The notes under the pieces are model-generated. The model saw only the letters and a list, made by a program, of their open reading frames with translations. It did no database searches and was not told the origin of the DNA. This document shows, piece after piece, positions 7,238 to 15,177 of a stretch of 64,000 nt of DNA; the stretch's first letter is position 1; every line of letters begins with the position of its first letter. The DNA is from JAIYDJ01 sp031400505 (GTDB lineage Bacteria; Pseudomonadota; Alphaproteobacteria; Rhodobacterales; Rhodobacteraceae): the NCBI GenBank assembly GCA_031400505.1, contig JANNPZ010000023.1, positions 61,022 through 125,021 of the forward strand, given 5' to 3'. A program made the position numbers and the translations under genes.

Positions 7238-9043
7238 CTACGGTTGGCGGGCGGTGATGTTGGCGAGTTGTTCGTCTGCCATCCCGATATAATGCCCCGC
7301 ACCGGCCTGCACGAACACCTGTCGCGCGGCCATCACATAGTCGCGGGCGCGGGCCAGATGGGCGGCGTCGGCGGTCTTGTCGAACCAGGCGATTTCGACA
7401 TTTGCAAGGTTGAATTGGGTAATGGCCCAGTCCAGCGGCACGCGGTCACGGGTGTATTCCTTCAGCGCCTCGGCATAGGCCGCCACCGCGCCTTCGAGCC
7501 GCGCCGTGCCCGGCTCGCGTTTCCCGAGGGCGCCCAGCGCGGTGCCGAGGTTGTTCTGGGTCATGGCCCAGTCCAGCGGCACGCGGTCGCGGGTGCGTTC
7601 CTTCAGCGCCTCGGTATAGGCCGCCACCGCGCCCACCAACCGAGCCGTGCCGGGTTCGCGTTCCCCGAGGGTTTGCAGCGCGGCGCCGAGGTTGTTCTGT
7701 GTTGCGGCCCAGTTCAGCGGCACGCGGTCGCGGGTATACTCCTTCAGCGCCCCGGTATAGGCCGCCACGGCCCCTTCCAGCCGCGCCGTATCGGGTTCGC
7801 GTTCCCCGAGGGTTTTCAGTGCCGCGCCGAGGTTGTTCTGGGTCAAGGCCCAGTTCAGCGGCACGCGGTCTCGGGTGAGTTCCTTCCGCGCCTCGGCAAA
7901 GGCCGCCACCGCACCTTCCAGCCGCGCCGTGCCCGGCTCGCGTTTCCCGAGGGCGCACAGCGCGGTGCCGAGGTCGTTCAGAGCGGCCCCGCGTTGATCG
8001 GGCGTTTGCGCCTGCGCCACGCTGGTTTCGGCCAGCGCGATCGACACTTGCAGATCAAAAGCCAGCCCCTTGTCGCGGCCCGGGACATACCATTCGTCCT
8101 GCAAGGCACGCAGGGCGTTGAAAAAATCGGGCGGGGTGTCGAGGGTCAGGCGTTCGACCAGTGCCTGTGCCGCCTGATCGGGCCGGTTGCGCAGGGTCGC
8201 CTGCGCCACGGTGCTGTCCAACAGCCGCATCAGGCCCGAGGTCTGTTCGGCGATCCTGTCCCGCGCCTCTGCCCGGGCGGCGGCGAGCGCTGCATCGGCG
8301 GCGTCGAGTTGGCCAAGGGTGTTGAGTGCGTCCACTTCCGCCAACACGGCATCGACCTGATCGGTGGTGTTGTGCGGCAACCGCGCTGCACGCTGCATCG
8401 TGGCCGCAGTTTGCAGGGCGTTTTCCAACCCAAGCACAGCCGCGTTGAAATCGCCCTCGCTGCCCGGTGCATAGCGGCGCGCGAGCTCCTTGACCAAGGT
8501 CTCTTGCACGCCCAGCTTGTAGGCGGTGGCGTGCATTTGGGTAGTCATTGCTTCGACTTGCTCGCCGATCTGACGCAGGGACACGGCAAGCGCATCTTCA
8601 AAGGCCGGACGCAAGCGGTCGTTGACGCCCTGATCTGCCAGCAGCCGTTGGAAAAGCGGGATCATCACATCGCCAAACTGCTGTCTGATCAGTGCGGTCC
8701 GGTGGGCGGGGTCTGTCAACTTCTCGAGCATGAAGCTGACGATCCTGTCTGGTTGACGTGCGGCTGCCATGATCTCGGACGGGGTCAGGGCGGACGCCTG
8801 CACCATCTGCGGGATCAAAAGGCGCGCCGCGTCGGTCAGGTGGCCCCATGCTGCAAGTTCGGCTTTCAGGTCATCCGCGATCCTGGCCTGCAACGCCGGC
8901 GTGCGGCGCGAAAGGTTACGGATGAAATCTGCGAGCGCAGCAACAGTGGCTATGCCTGCACCCGCGCCCGCGACCGGACCAACCGCCGTTGCGGCACCAA
9001 TCACGCAGGCTATGACGTTGGCGGCCTTGATATTGTCATCCAT
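7238..9043 (-). CDS. TPR-repeat protein with hydrophobic N-terminus
   Basis: A 601-residue protein. Residues 8-40 are Ala/Gly/Val-rich and hydrophobic and could be a membrane hairpin. Residues 50-345 are helical, with a conserved-looking block around ELARRYAPG and VDAVLAEVDALNTLGQLDAADAAL, of a kind seen in alphaproteobacterial TPR proteins. Residues about 354-545 are four near-identical 47-residue TPR units with core TQNNLGAAL, LGEREPGTARLEGAVAAY and TRDRVPL. TPRs bind proteins, so a scaffold or signalling role is likely, but no catalytic domain is present. The start ATG at 9043 has a moderate GGACGG site. It stands alone between ychF and tRNA-Ser. No function is assigned. Confidence 0.7.
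   Translation of the reverse strand: MDDNIKAANVIACVIGAATAVGPVAGAGAGIATVAALADFIRNLSRRTPALQARIADDLKAELAAWGHLTDAARLLIPQMVQASALTPSEIMAAARQPDRIVSFMLEKLTDPAHRTALIRQQFGDVMIPLFQRLLADQGVNDRLRPAFEDALAVSLRQIGEQVEAMTTQMHATAYKLGVQETLVKELARRYAPGSEGDFNAAVLGLENALQTAATMQRAARLPHNTTDQVDAVLAEVDALNTLGQLDAADAALAAARAEARDRIAEQTSGLMRLLDSTVAQATLRNRPDQAAQALVERLTLDTPPDFFNALRALQDEWYVPGRDKGLAFDLQVSIALAETSVAQAQTPDQRGAALNDLGTALCALGKREPGTARLEGAVAAFAEARKELTRDRVPLNWALTQNNLGAALKTLGEREPDTARLEGAVAAYTGALKEYTRDRVPLNWAATQNNLGAALQTLGEREPGTARLVGAVAAYTEALKERTRDRVPLDWAMTQNNLGTALGALGKREPGTARLEGAVAAYAEALKEYTRDRVPLDWAITQFNLANVEIAWFDKTADAAHLARARDYVMAARQVFVQAGAGHYIGMADEQLANITARQP
7409..7984 (-). repeat. Four 141-bp coding tandem repeats (TPR units)
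   Basis: The 3' third of the TPR gene consists of four head-to-tail 141-bp units encoding 47-residue TPR modules. They differ at few positions (for example LEGAV versus LVGAV, and ALKEYT versus ALKERT). Their DNA similarity points to recent duplication or homogenisation, and unit number may vary between strains. Confidence 0.8.
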
Positions 9044-9167
9044 GGGCGAATCCGTCCGGGCACCGGTTGATCGCAGTCTGGAGCATCCTTGACCCGATTG
9101 AAACGCAATATGGTGACGCGCCTTTCCCCCTTGCCCGATGCGCAGAGCCTGTTTAAATGGGGAGAAC

Positions 9168-9257
9168 GGAAGCGTGGCTGAGAGGCCGAAAGCACTCGGT
9201 TGCTAACTGAGCGTAGGGGGAACCCTACCGTGGGTTCGAATCCCACCGCTTCCGCCA
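9168..9257 (+). tRNA. tRNA-Ser (anticodon GCU)
   Basis: A 90-nt class II tRNA. The acceptor GGAAGCG (9168-9174) pairs with CGCTTCC (9247-9253), followed by discriminator G and an encoded CCA. The anticodon stem CTCGG/CTGAG encloses the loop TTGCTAA with anticodon GCT at 9202-9204, reading AGC/AGU. A long variable arm (TAGGGGGAACCCTA) is typical of serine tRNA, and the T arm has GGTTCGAATCC. Confidence 0.97.
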
Positions 9258-9460
9258 ATTTTCCTTGATTTCGTGGATTAAAATACATGTTTTGTAGAGT
9301 TGCCCGTCATGGCGCTCGGCAGCCTGGATAGGCGTGAGGTGCGGTCCGATGCTGGGATGGCCCAAGGAAATTTCATCCGATCTGCGCGCCCGTGTCGAGG
9401 AAGTGCCAGGCCATCGCAGCCGGCCCACCCAATACAAAGCCACGCGCGGGGCGGGGCATC

Positions 9461-10015
9461 GTGGCAGAGACCGCCGTTCCGAAAACAGAGATGATCGAGG
9501 CAACCTGCCGCAAGGCGCATCGCACGGCCACCGGCCTGCGGTCGAAAATGGGGCACGGCGACCAACGGGGTCGTCTGATCGGCCGAACCAAGGAGGGGCA
9601 TGAACACCAAACCGCGCGCCGTCGCGGATGCGGCAGGTCGTCCGATCCGGTTTTGCATGACGGCAGGCCAGATCAGCGACGACACCGGGGCAGCTGCCCT
9701 GCTGGGTGGTTTGCCAAAGGCGGAATGGCTGCTGGCAGGCCGGGGCGATGACGCGGAATGGTTCAGAGATGCGTTGAAAGACAAGGGGACAAGGCCCTGC
9801 ATCCCGGCCAGGAAATCGCACAGCAAGCCTATCAAGCCCGACAAGCGCCGCTACCGGATCAAGATGACGTTCGCCAGTCGCGTGAACCGGCCGATTGCCG
9901 CGAAAACAGTCCCGCGACTGTTTTCTGATCCTCCACACATGTTGCGACCCGCCTCGAGCGATGCCTGAAAGCCTGCATTTCGGCCAAAGCCATAGGTGCA
10001 AATCGCATGTTCTGG
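9461..10015 (+). pseudogene. Decayed IS5-family transposase
   Basis: Three frames together recall an IS5/IS427-group transposase. The first gives VPKTEMIEATCRKAHRTAT and then GRLIGRTKEG. A one-base shift just before 9600 leads to MNTKPRAVADAAGRPIRF and then AAALLGGLPKAEWLLAGRG, KDKGTRPCIPARK and DKRRY. A third frame supplies VATRLERCLKACISAKAIG up to about 10015. Normal copies read MIDATYLKAHRTA, RTKGGMNTK, KDKGIKPCIPGRK and RRVATRYDRC. The 5' part is missing, the catalytic core is interrupted by frameshifts, and no clear terminal repeats were found. It is inactive. It lies about 200 bp downstream of tRNA-Ser. Confidence 0.75.
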
Positions 10016-10111
10016 ACGGGATACAGGAACGAGGCTTGACCCTTGGATCCGGCGGGCAGGCTGATCGGTCTTTCTGGCGCAGGCATCATCCTTTGGACGT
10101 CCAGGCCGGTG

Positions 10112-10141
10112 TCACCCTTGCACCAGTTTCTTCACCCTTGC
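10112..10141 (+). repeat. Direct repeat TCACCCTTGC, 20-bp period, upstream of modE
   Basis: The decamer TCACCCTTGC occurs at 10112-10121 and again at 10132-10141. The copies are exactly two helical turns apart and 32 bp upstream of the modE start codon. Same-face decamers in a promoter region suggest a tandem regulator site; no matching regulator is known to me. Confidence 0.35.
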
Positions 10142-10146
10142 GACAG

Positions 10147-10191
10147 GTTCGGTTTCCAGCAATTCTGTTGATATGGCTCTGGAAACCGAAC
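10147..10191. promoter_or_regulatory. 13-bp perfect inverted repeat spanning the modE start codon
   Basis: GTTCGGTTTCCAG at 10147-10159 and CTGGAAACCGAAC at 10179-10191 are exact reverse complements. They are separated by 19 bases that contain the candidate ATG at 10173. As RNA this would fold into a stable hairpin with the start codon in its loop; as DNA it is a plausible operator. It does not resemble the classical E. coli ModE box. Confidence 0.55.
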
Positions 10192-10553
10192 GCTCTTTTG
10201 GTGCCCGTTTGCGCATCCGCATCCATTTCGGTGGGGCAGAGACGATGGGGCCGGGTAAGGCCGAGTTGCTGGAGCGGATCGCGCGCACGGGGTCTATCGC
10301 GGCGGCGGGGCGCGAGATGGGGATGAGTTACAAGCGGGCATGGATGTTGATCGAGACGTTGAATGCGATGTTCCGCGCGCCCCTGGTCGAAAGTACGCGA
10401 GGCGGTCCGGGCGGCGGAGGGGCCGTTCTGACCGAAAGCGGGCGGCAGGTGCTGGCACTTTACCGCGCTGTCGAGGCGCAGGCGTTGGCTGCGGGGGCCG
10501 GACCACTGGCCGGGATGCAGGCGCTGCTTCGGGATATTTCCGATGGAAAATAA
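10173..10553 (+). CDS. modE: ModE-like winged-helix molybdate regulator, DNA-binding domain only
   Basis: A 126-residue protein that matches the N-terminal winged helix-turn-helix of ModE. The core is GPGKAELLERI, TGSIAAAGREMGMSYKRAW and MIETLN, with a Gly-rich wing (GGPGGGGAVLTESGR). The two MOP molybdate-binding domains of E. coli ModE are absent. Molybdate sensing would therefore need another protein, such as the MOP domain of ModC, or another signal. It is the first gene of a modE-modA-modB-modC group on one strand, as in many alphaproteobacteria, and probably controls it. The start codon sits inside a 13-bp inverted repeat; an in-frame ATG at 10245 is possible but would remove the first helix. 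Confidence 0.8.
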   Translation: MALETERSFGARLRIRIHFGGAETMGPGKAELLERIARTGSIAAAGREMGMSYKRAWMLIETLNAMFRAPLVESTRGGPGGGGAVLTESGRQVLALYRAVEAQALAAGAGPLAGMQALLRDISDGK

Positions 10554-10619
10554 CGGTTGACTTGGCGCGCCGCGCAGGCGGATATTTCTTGGCGACCACA
10601 GCAACCGGACGCAGTCTTG

Positions 10620-11396
10620 ATGTTCAACCGCCGAGCCTTCGCGCTTGCCTTGCTCGCGCTGTTTCCGGGGCAGTCCTTGATTGCGCAATCCGAACCGCCG
10701 GTGATTGCCGCAGCCGCCGACCTGTCTTTTGCAGTTGAGGAAATCGCAGCCCGCTTCAGGCAGGAAACGGGGATGGATGTGCGCCTTTCGTTGGGCTCGA
10801 CCGGCAATTTCGCCCGCCAGATCCGGGAAGGTGCGCCTTTCCAGGTGTTCATGGCGGCCGACGAGCAGTTCATTTTCGATTTGAATCGCGACGGGTTCAC
10901 CCGCGATGCGGGCGTGCTTTATGGTACCGGGCGGATCGTGATGATGGTGCCGGATGGTTCTGCGTTGGTGGCCGACGGCGCGCTCGGGTCCTTGCGCGCG
11001 GCACTGGCGGCTGGCCAGATCAGCCGTTTTGCCATCGCCAACCCGGACCATGCGCCCTATGGCAAACGTGCCGAAGAGGCGCTGCGTCATGCGGGTCTGT
11101 GGGCGTCCGTTGAGCCGTATCTGGTGCTGGGCGAAAACGTCTCGCAGGCGGCGAAGTTCGCGCTGTCGGGCAATGCCGACGGCGGGATCATCGCCTATTC
11201 CTTGGCGCTTGCCCCCGATGTGGCAGCGCAGGGCCGCCATGCGCTGATCCCGGAGGCGTGGCACGCCCCGTTGCGGCAGCGCATGGTGCTGCTGAACGAC
11301 GCAGGACCGGTTGCCGAGGCGTTCTTTGCATATGTCCAGACGCCCCCGGCGCGCGACATCATGGAGCGTTACGGCTTCACCCTGCCGCAGGACTAG
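10620..11396 (+). CDS. modA: Molybdate-binding periplasmic protein
   Basis: A 258-residue exported binding protein. The signal peptide runs from MFNRRAFALALLALF to about Ala-Gln. The ModA pattern follows: AAAADLSFAVEEI at the start of the mature chain, LGSTGNFARQI (ligand-binding Ser/Thr), VFMAADEQ, and later IANPDHAPYG and GENVSQAAKFA. It captures molybdate (or tungstate) in the periplasm for ModBC. ATG 10620 is chosen because the signal peptide begins there; the open frame upstream to 10557 lacks such character. Three bases separate its stop from modB. Confidence 0.92.
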   Translation: MFNRRAFALALLALFPGQSLIAQSEPPVIAAAADLSFAVEEIAARFRQETGMDVRLSLGSTGNFARQIREGAPFQVFMAADEQFIFDLNRDGFTRDAGVLYGTGRIVMMVPDGSALVADGALGSLRAALAAGQISRFAIANPDHAPYGKRAEEALRHAGLWASVEPYLVLGENVSQAAKFALSGNADGGIIAYSLALAPDVAAQGRHALIPEAWHAPLRQRMVLLNDAGPVAEAFFAYVQTPPARDIMERYGFTLPQD

Positions 11397-11399
11397 GGC

Positions 11400-12068
11400 G
11401 TGGACTGGACAGCCCTTTTCCTGTCGCTTGAACTCGCCGCCTGGACGGTGGCGATCCTGTTGCCGGTCTCTGTCATGCTGGGCCGGGCTTTGGCTTTCCG
11501 GCGGTTCCGGAGCAAGGGGCTGGTCGAGGCGCTGGTAATGCTGCCGCTGGTTCTGCCACCCACGGTCTTTGGGTTCTACATGTTGACGGCTTTCGGGCGG
11601 AACTCTGCCCTTGGGGCCTTCTGGCAGGACATGTTCGGGCGGCAGCTGGTGTTTAGTTTCGAAGGGCTGGTCGTGGCCTCGGTTCTGGTCAATCTGCCCT
11701 TTGCGATCCAACCGGCACAGCGCGGGTTCGAGGCCATTCCGGTCGAGGTGCGCGCGGCGGCAAGTTGCTGTGGCATGTCGCCGTTGCAGTCTTTGTGGAG
11801 GGTGGAACTGCCATTGGCCTGGCCGGGACTGGCGACGGCGATGGTTCTGACCTTTGCCCATACGTTGGGCGAGTTCGGCGTGGTGCTGATGGTTGGCGGG
11901 TCGATCCCCGGCGAGACGAAGACCATTGCGATTGCGATCTATGACCGGGTGCAGGCATTTGACGACCGGGGGGCGGGCATCATGGCGGCGACGCTGGTGG
12001 CGATCAGTCTGGCCGCGATCACGCTGACCTATGCGATGTCGGCGCGGATCGGGCGGCGGCTGTCATGA
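11400..12068 (+). CDS. modB: Molybdate ABC transporter permease
   Basis: A 222-residue membrane protein with about five helices and a GTG start. It carries the family motifs PLVLPPTVFGFYML and, in the cytoplasmic EAA-like loop, EVRAAASCCGMSPLQSLWRVELPLAWPG. The C-terminal part has HTLGEFGVVLMVGG and PGETKTIAIAIYD, characteristic of ModB. It forms the inner-membrane channel for molybdate with ModC. The last four bases overlap the modC start (ATGA), indicating translational coupling. Confidence 0.92.
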   Translation: MDWTALFLSLELAAWTVAILLPVSVMLGRALAFRRFRSKGLVEALVMLPLVLPPTVFGFYMLTAFGRNSALGAFWQDMFGRQLVFSFEGLVVASVLVNLPFAIQPAQRGFEAIPVEVRAAASCCGMSPLQSLWRVELPLAWPGLATAMVLTFAHTLGEFGVVLMVGGSIPGETKTIAIAIYDRVQAFDDRGAGIMAATLVAISLAAITLTYAMSARIGRRLS

Positions 12069-13165
12069 GCCTGACTGTGGTGCTGCAGGCCCAAGTGCCG
12101 ATACCGCTGGATGTGGCGTTTGACGTAGCGCCGGGCGAGCTGCTGGCGCTGATCGGGCATTCGGGTTCCGGCAAGACCACGATCCTGCGCAGCATCGCGG
12201 GGCTGTGGACCCCTGCAACCGCCCGTGTCAGTGCAGGCGGGGCGGTCTGGCTTGATACGCATTCCGGGGTCAACCTCGCCCCGCACCACCGTCACGCTGG
12301 ACTCGTGTTTCAGTCCTATGCCCTGTTTCCGCATATGACGGCGGCGCAGAACGTTCTGGCCGCGATGGCGACCCCCGATCGGGCCGAGGCGGCGCGCCTT
12401 CTTGATCTGGTCAACCTGCACGGCCTTTCCAACCGGAAACCGGCGCAATTGTCGGGGGGGGAACAGCAGCGTGTTGCCCTTGCCCGCGCGCTGGCCCGCA
12501 AGCCCGCCGTGCTGCTGCTGGACGAACCCTTTTCGGCGGTCGACCGCGCCACCCGCGAAAAGCTGCACGCCGAAATCATCGCCTTGCGGGCGCATCTGGC
12601 CATGCCGGTGGTGCTGGTCACGCATGACATGAACGAGGCGCAGCTTCTGGCCGACAGGATGCTGGTGATTGACAAGGGCCAGGTCGTGCGCAGCGGGACC
12701 ACAGCGCAGGTGATGTCCGATGCGGGCGCTTTGCGCGCCATGGGCATCCGTGAGGTGGCAGCGCTGCTGCCCGCCGTGATCGTGGGGCCCGAGGCCGACG
12801 GGTTGACCCGGCTGGACACCGCCGCCGGCCCGATTTTCCTGCCCGGCGTGCAAGGTGCGCCCGGCACCCGGCTGCGCGTGCGGATCATGGCACACGAGGT
12901 TATCTTGTCGCGCACCCGGCCCGTGGGTCTGTCAGCGCAAAACATCCTGCCCGCGCGGGTCACGGCGCTGCACCAGGGCGACGGGCCTGCCGTGACCGTA
13001 CATCTGGCGGTCGGAGAATCCGAGATCCTGGCCCGGATCACCCGCCGCGCCGCAACCGCGATGGCCCTGACCCCGGGGGATGCAGTCTATGCGGTGCTGA
13101 AGGCGATGTCTGTCGCGCGCGACCATATCGGACGGGCCCCATACTTGGGTGAAGACCTTGTATGA
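12065..13165 (+). CDS. modC: Molybdate ABC transporter ATP-binding protein
   Basis: A 366-residue ATPase. Walker A is GHSGSGKTT (about residues 33-41), the Q-loop is FQSYALFPH, the signature is LSGGEQQR, Walker B is VLLLDEPF and the H-loop is VTHD. The region after residue 230 contains a C-terminal MOP/TOBE-like domain (LSAQNILPARV and HLAVGESEILARITRRA) that can bind oxyanions. Since the adjacent ModE lacks a MOP domain, this is the only MOP-type sensor visible in the operon. The start overlaps modB by four bases. Confidence 0.93.
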   Translation: MSLTVVLQAQVPIPLDVAFDVAPGELLALIGHSGSGKTTILRSIAGLWTPATARVSAGGAVWLDTHSGVNLAPHHRHAGLVFQSYALFPHMTAAQNVLAAMATPDRAEAARLLDLVNLHGLSNRKPAQLSGGEQQRVALARALARKPAVLLLDEPFSAVDRATREKLHAEIIALRAHLAMPVVLVTHDMNEAQLLADRMLVIDKGQVVRSGTTAQVMSDAGALRAMGIREVAALLPAVIVGPEADGLTRLDTAAGPIFLPGVQGAPGTRLRVRIMAHEVILSRTRPVGLSAQNILPARVTALHQGDGPAVTVHLAVGESEILARITRRAATAMALTPGDAVYAVLKAMSVARDHIGRAPYLGEDLV

Positions 13166-13324
13166 CAAAGCACGCCACCCACCGCTGTCGTTTGCAACTG
13201 GCTTTGCCCGTGGTGCGGCGGTAGGCGGCGGCGATGGCGACGGCGACAGGGTGGCGCCGCTTTACGTCTTCACAACCGCGCGATCTTGGCCGGCTTGGGT
13301 AACGCCCCGCGATCTTTTGACGAC

Positions 13325-13342
13325 TTGCGTTACATGACGCAA
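13325..13342. promoter_or_regulatory. TTGCGT-N6-ACGCAA dyad upstream of the YHS gene
   Basis: Two perfect 6-bp arms separated by six bases, 17 bp before the ATG of the YHS-domain gene and just before its AAAAAGGTC ribosome site. The position suits a repressor site. The rest of the 13166-13358 interval shows only a GGC/GAC-rich stretch and no gene. Confidence 0.3.
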
Positions 13343-13358
13343 CGAAAAAGGTCTTGCC

Positions 13359-13880
13359 ATGTTCAAACGTTTCGCAATCACTTCTGTCATCCTTGCAACC
13401 CTTGGGGTGCAGGCGCAGGCCGGGGATCAGTTTGTTGACGCCACCGGTTTCGCCGTGTCGGGGTTCGACGTCGTGTCGTATCATGGGCTGCAGCAGTCCA
13501 GTGTCGGCCAATCGCAACCCGCCCCCCTTGCCGGCAAAGCATCCCTGACGGCAGAGTACAACGGCGCGAAATTTGCCTTTGCGACCGAGGCAAACCGCGA
13601 CGCATTCGTGGCCGATCCCGCGAAATTCGCCCCGCAGTACGACGGTCACTGTGCCTATGGTGTGGCGAAAGGCGGAAAAGTGCCGGGAAATCCGACATTG
13701 TGGCGGATTGTCGACGGTAAGCTGTACCTGAACATCACAACTGCCGTTGTGGGGTTTTGGGAGGAAGACATTCCCGGTAATCTGGTGAAGTCTGAAACAA
13801 ACTGGACGAGTCTTGAACCTGCCGATGCGTCAAACGCGGTGATCCCGAACTACTCGTCACCGGCGCCAGAGCAAAACTGA
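13359..13880 (+). CDS. Exported YHS-domain protein
   Basis: A 173-residue protein. Residues 1-21 are a signal peptide ending in QAQA. The mature part has the YHS-family layout: an early VSGFDVVSYHG strand, then FATEANRDAFVADPAKFAPQY and GHCAYGVAKGGKVPGNP, and a late WRIVDGKLYLN. YHS domains often bind metals, and periplasmic members with this pattern are widespread in alphaproteobacteria without a proven function. It follows the mod operon by about 200 bp and has its own dyad and ribosome site, so it is probably a separate unit. A hairpin follows the stop. Confident on family, not on role. Confidence 0.8.
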   Translation: MFKRFAITSVILATLGVQAQAGDQFVDATGFAVSGFDVVSYHGLQQSSVGQSQPAPLAGKASLTAEYNGAKFAFATEANRDAFVADPAKFAPQYDGHCAYGVAKGGKVPGNPTLWRIVDGKLYLNITTAVVGFWEEDIPGNLVKSETNWTSLEPADASNAVIPNYSSPAPEQN

Positions 13881-13895
13881 GGCTCTTCTGCCCCC

Positions 13896-13919
13896 GGACC
13901 GGGCGTTGCCGTCCGGTCC
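13896..13919 (+). terminator. GGACCGG/CCGGTCC hairpin after the YHS gene
   Basis: A 7-bp perfect stem (9 bp with one G-U pair) lies 15 bp after the YHS stop codon and 16 bp before the CoA-transferase start. There is no U-tract. Position suggests a terminator or attenuating hairpin between the two units. Confidence 0.45.
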
Positions 13920-13935
13920 AATTCAAGGATCAAAT

Positions 13936-15177
13936 GTGACCGAACCTACTTTGACTGCCCTTGCGGGTTTGCGCGTGCTTGACCTGTCGCGCATCCTTGC
14001 AGGACCGACTGCGACGCAATTGCTGGCCGATCTGGGGGCTGATGTCATAAAGATCGAACGCCCCGGCACGGGCGATGACACGCGAGGCTGGGGGCCGCCC
14101 TTTGTCAAGGATGTGGCCGGGCGCGACACCCGCGAAAGCGCCTATTATCTGTCGGCCAATCGCGGCAAGCAATCGGTGGCGGTCAACTTGGCAGACCCGC
14201 GCGGGCAGGCCTTGATCCGCGATCTGGCGATGCAGTCGGATATTCTGGTCGAAAATTTCAAGGTGGGCGATCTTGCGCGCTATGGGTTGGACTATGCCAG
14301 CCTGTCCGTGCTGAACCCAAGGTTGATCTATTGCTCGATCAGCGGGTTCGGGCAGACCGGGCCAAACGCCCACCGCGCCGGGTATGACTTTCTGGCGCAG
14401 GGCGAGGGCGGGCTGATGTCGCTGACAGGCATGGCCGACGGGCCGCCGCTGAAGGTGGGGGTCGGGCTGATCGATGTCGTGTGCGGGCTTTATGCCTGCA
14501 ACGGCATTCTCGCGGCGGTGCAGGCGCGACATGCCACCGGTCGCGGGCAGTACATCGACATCGGTCTGCTGGACACCCAGATCGCAGTTTTGATCAATCA
14601 AGGGGTTGGCTATCTGACCGACGCGGTCGTGCCGCCCCGGCGTGGAAACGATCACCCGACGATCGTGCCCTACGGCAGTTTCCCGGCGTCGGACGGCATG
14701 TTCATTCTGGCAGTCGGCAACGACGCGCAGTTTGCAAAGGCAATGGCCGAGGCGGGCGCGGCGGAACTGGCCGCCGATCCGCGCTTTGCCACCAACCGGG
14801 CGCGGGTTGAGAACCGGGACGTGCTTGTCCCGCTGATCGAGGCGTTGACGGTGCGGCGGTCCGTTGCAGACTGGCTGTCGGTGATGGACCGTCTGGGCGT
14901 GCCCGCCGGCCCGATCAACGACCTGCGCCAGGTTTTTGCCAGCCCGCAGGTGGCGGCGCGCGGCATGACAGTGACCCTGCCGCATGCGATTGCGGGATCG
15001 GGTCAAGCGACCTTGATTGGCAACCCGTTGAAACTGAGCGATACGCCGATCATGTATGCCAAGGGCCCGCCGATGCTGGGGCAGGACAGCCGTGCCGTGC
15101 TGGCACGGGTGCTGGGGCTGACGGATGATGCGATCAACGCGATGATCGCGCAAGGAATTGTTGGAGAGACGGCATGA
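13936..15177 (+). CDS. Class III CoA-transferase (CaiB/BaiF/Frc family)
   Basis: A 413-residue protein with the family III CoA-transferase pattern. The start is LRVLDLSRILAGPTATQLLADLGADVIKIE, split here as LRVLDLSR, ILAGP and ADLGADVIKIE. Then come ANRGKQSVAVNL, ENFKVGDLARYGLDY, and the catalytic aspartate in AGYDFLAQGEGG (about D151). It moves CoA between a CoA-thioester and a free carboxylate. A GTG start at 13936 is chosen because AAGGA lies 6 nt upstream. It overlaps the ThDP-enzyme gene by four bases. CoA-transferase plus ThDP-enzyme pairs are known from oxalate breakdown (Frc/Oxc), but the partner here is too divergent to call Oxc. The acid substrate is unknown. Confidence 0.85.
   Translation: MTEPTLTALAGLRVLDLSRILAGPTATQLLADLGADVIKIERPGTGDDTRGWGPPFVKDVAGRDTRESAYYLSANRGKQSVAVNLADPRGQALIRDLAMQSDILVENFKVGDLARYGLDYASLSVLNPRLIYCSISGFGQTGPNAHRAGYDFLAQGEGGLMSLTGMADGPPLKVGVGLIDVVCGLYACNGILAAVQARHATGRGQYIDIGLLDTQIAVLINQGVGYLTDAVVPPRRGNDHPTIVPYGSFPASDGMFILAVGNDAQFAKAMAEAGAAELAADPRFATNRARVENRDVLVPLIEALTVRRSVADWLSVMDRLGVPAGPINDLRQVFASPQVAARGMTVTLPHAIAGSGQATLIGNPLKLSDTPIMYAKGPPMLGQDSRAVLARVLGLTDDAINAMIAQGIVGETA

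Noticed and set aside
7409..7984. Regular repeats considered as a CRISPR array
   Set aside because: The period is 141 bp, in frame, and it encodes TPR units; there are no short repeats with unique spacers. No CRISPR array was found elsewhere.
7244..9070. A 608-codon plus-strand frame opposite the TPR gene
   Set aside because: It mirrors the repetitive, GC-rich TPR gene; composition (many Arg, His and Gly) is that of an antisense shadow and no motif is recognisable.
9334..9460. An IS630-like transposase start (PKEISSDLRARVEE) before the IS5 remnant
   Set aside because: Only about a dozen residues fit and the following sequence does not continue the family pattern, so it may be chance.
9225..10001. 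A minus-strand frame ending WRKRWDSNPR that runs through tRNA-Ser
   Set aside because: This C-terminal phrase is a known artefact of reading tRNA-Ser genes antisense; the rest is opposite the IS5 remnant.
10086..11861. A 591-codon minus-strand frame across modE, modA and modB
   Set aside because: Arg/Gln/His-rich shadow of well-identified mod genes.
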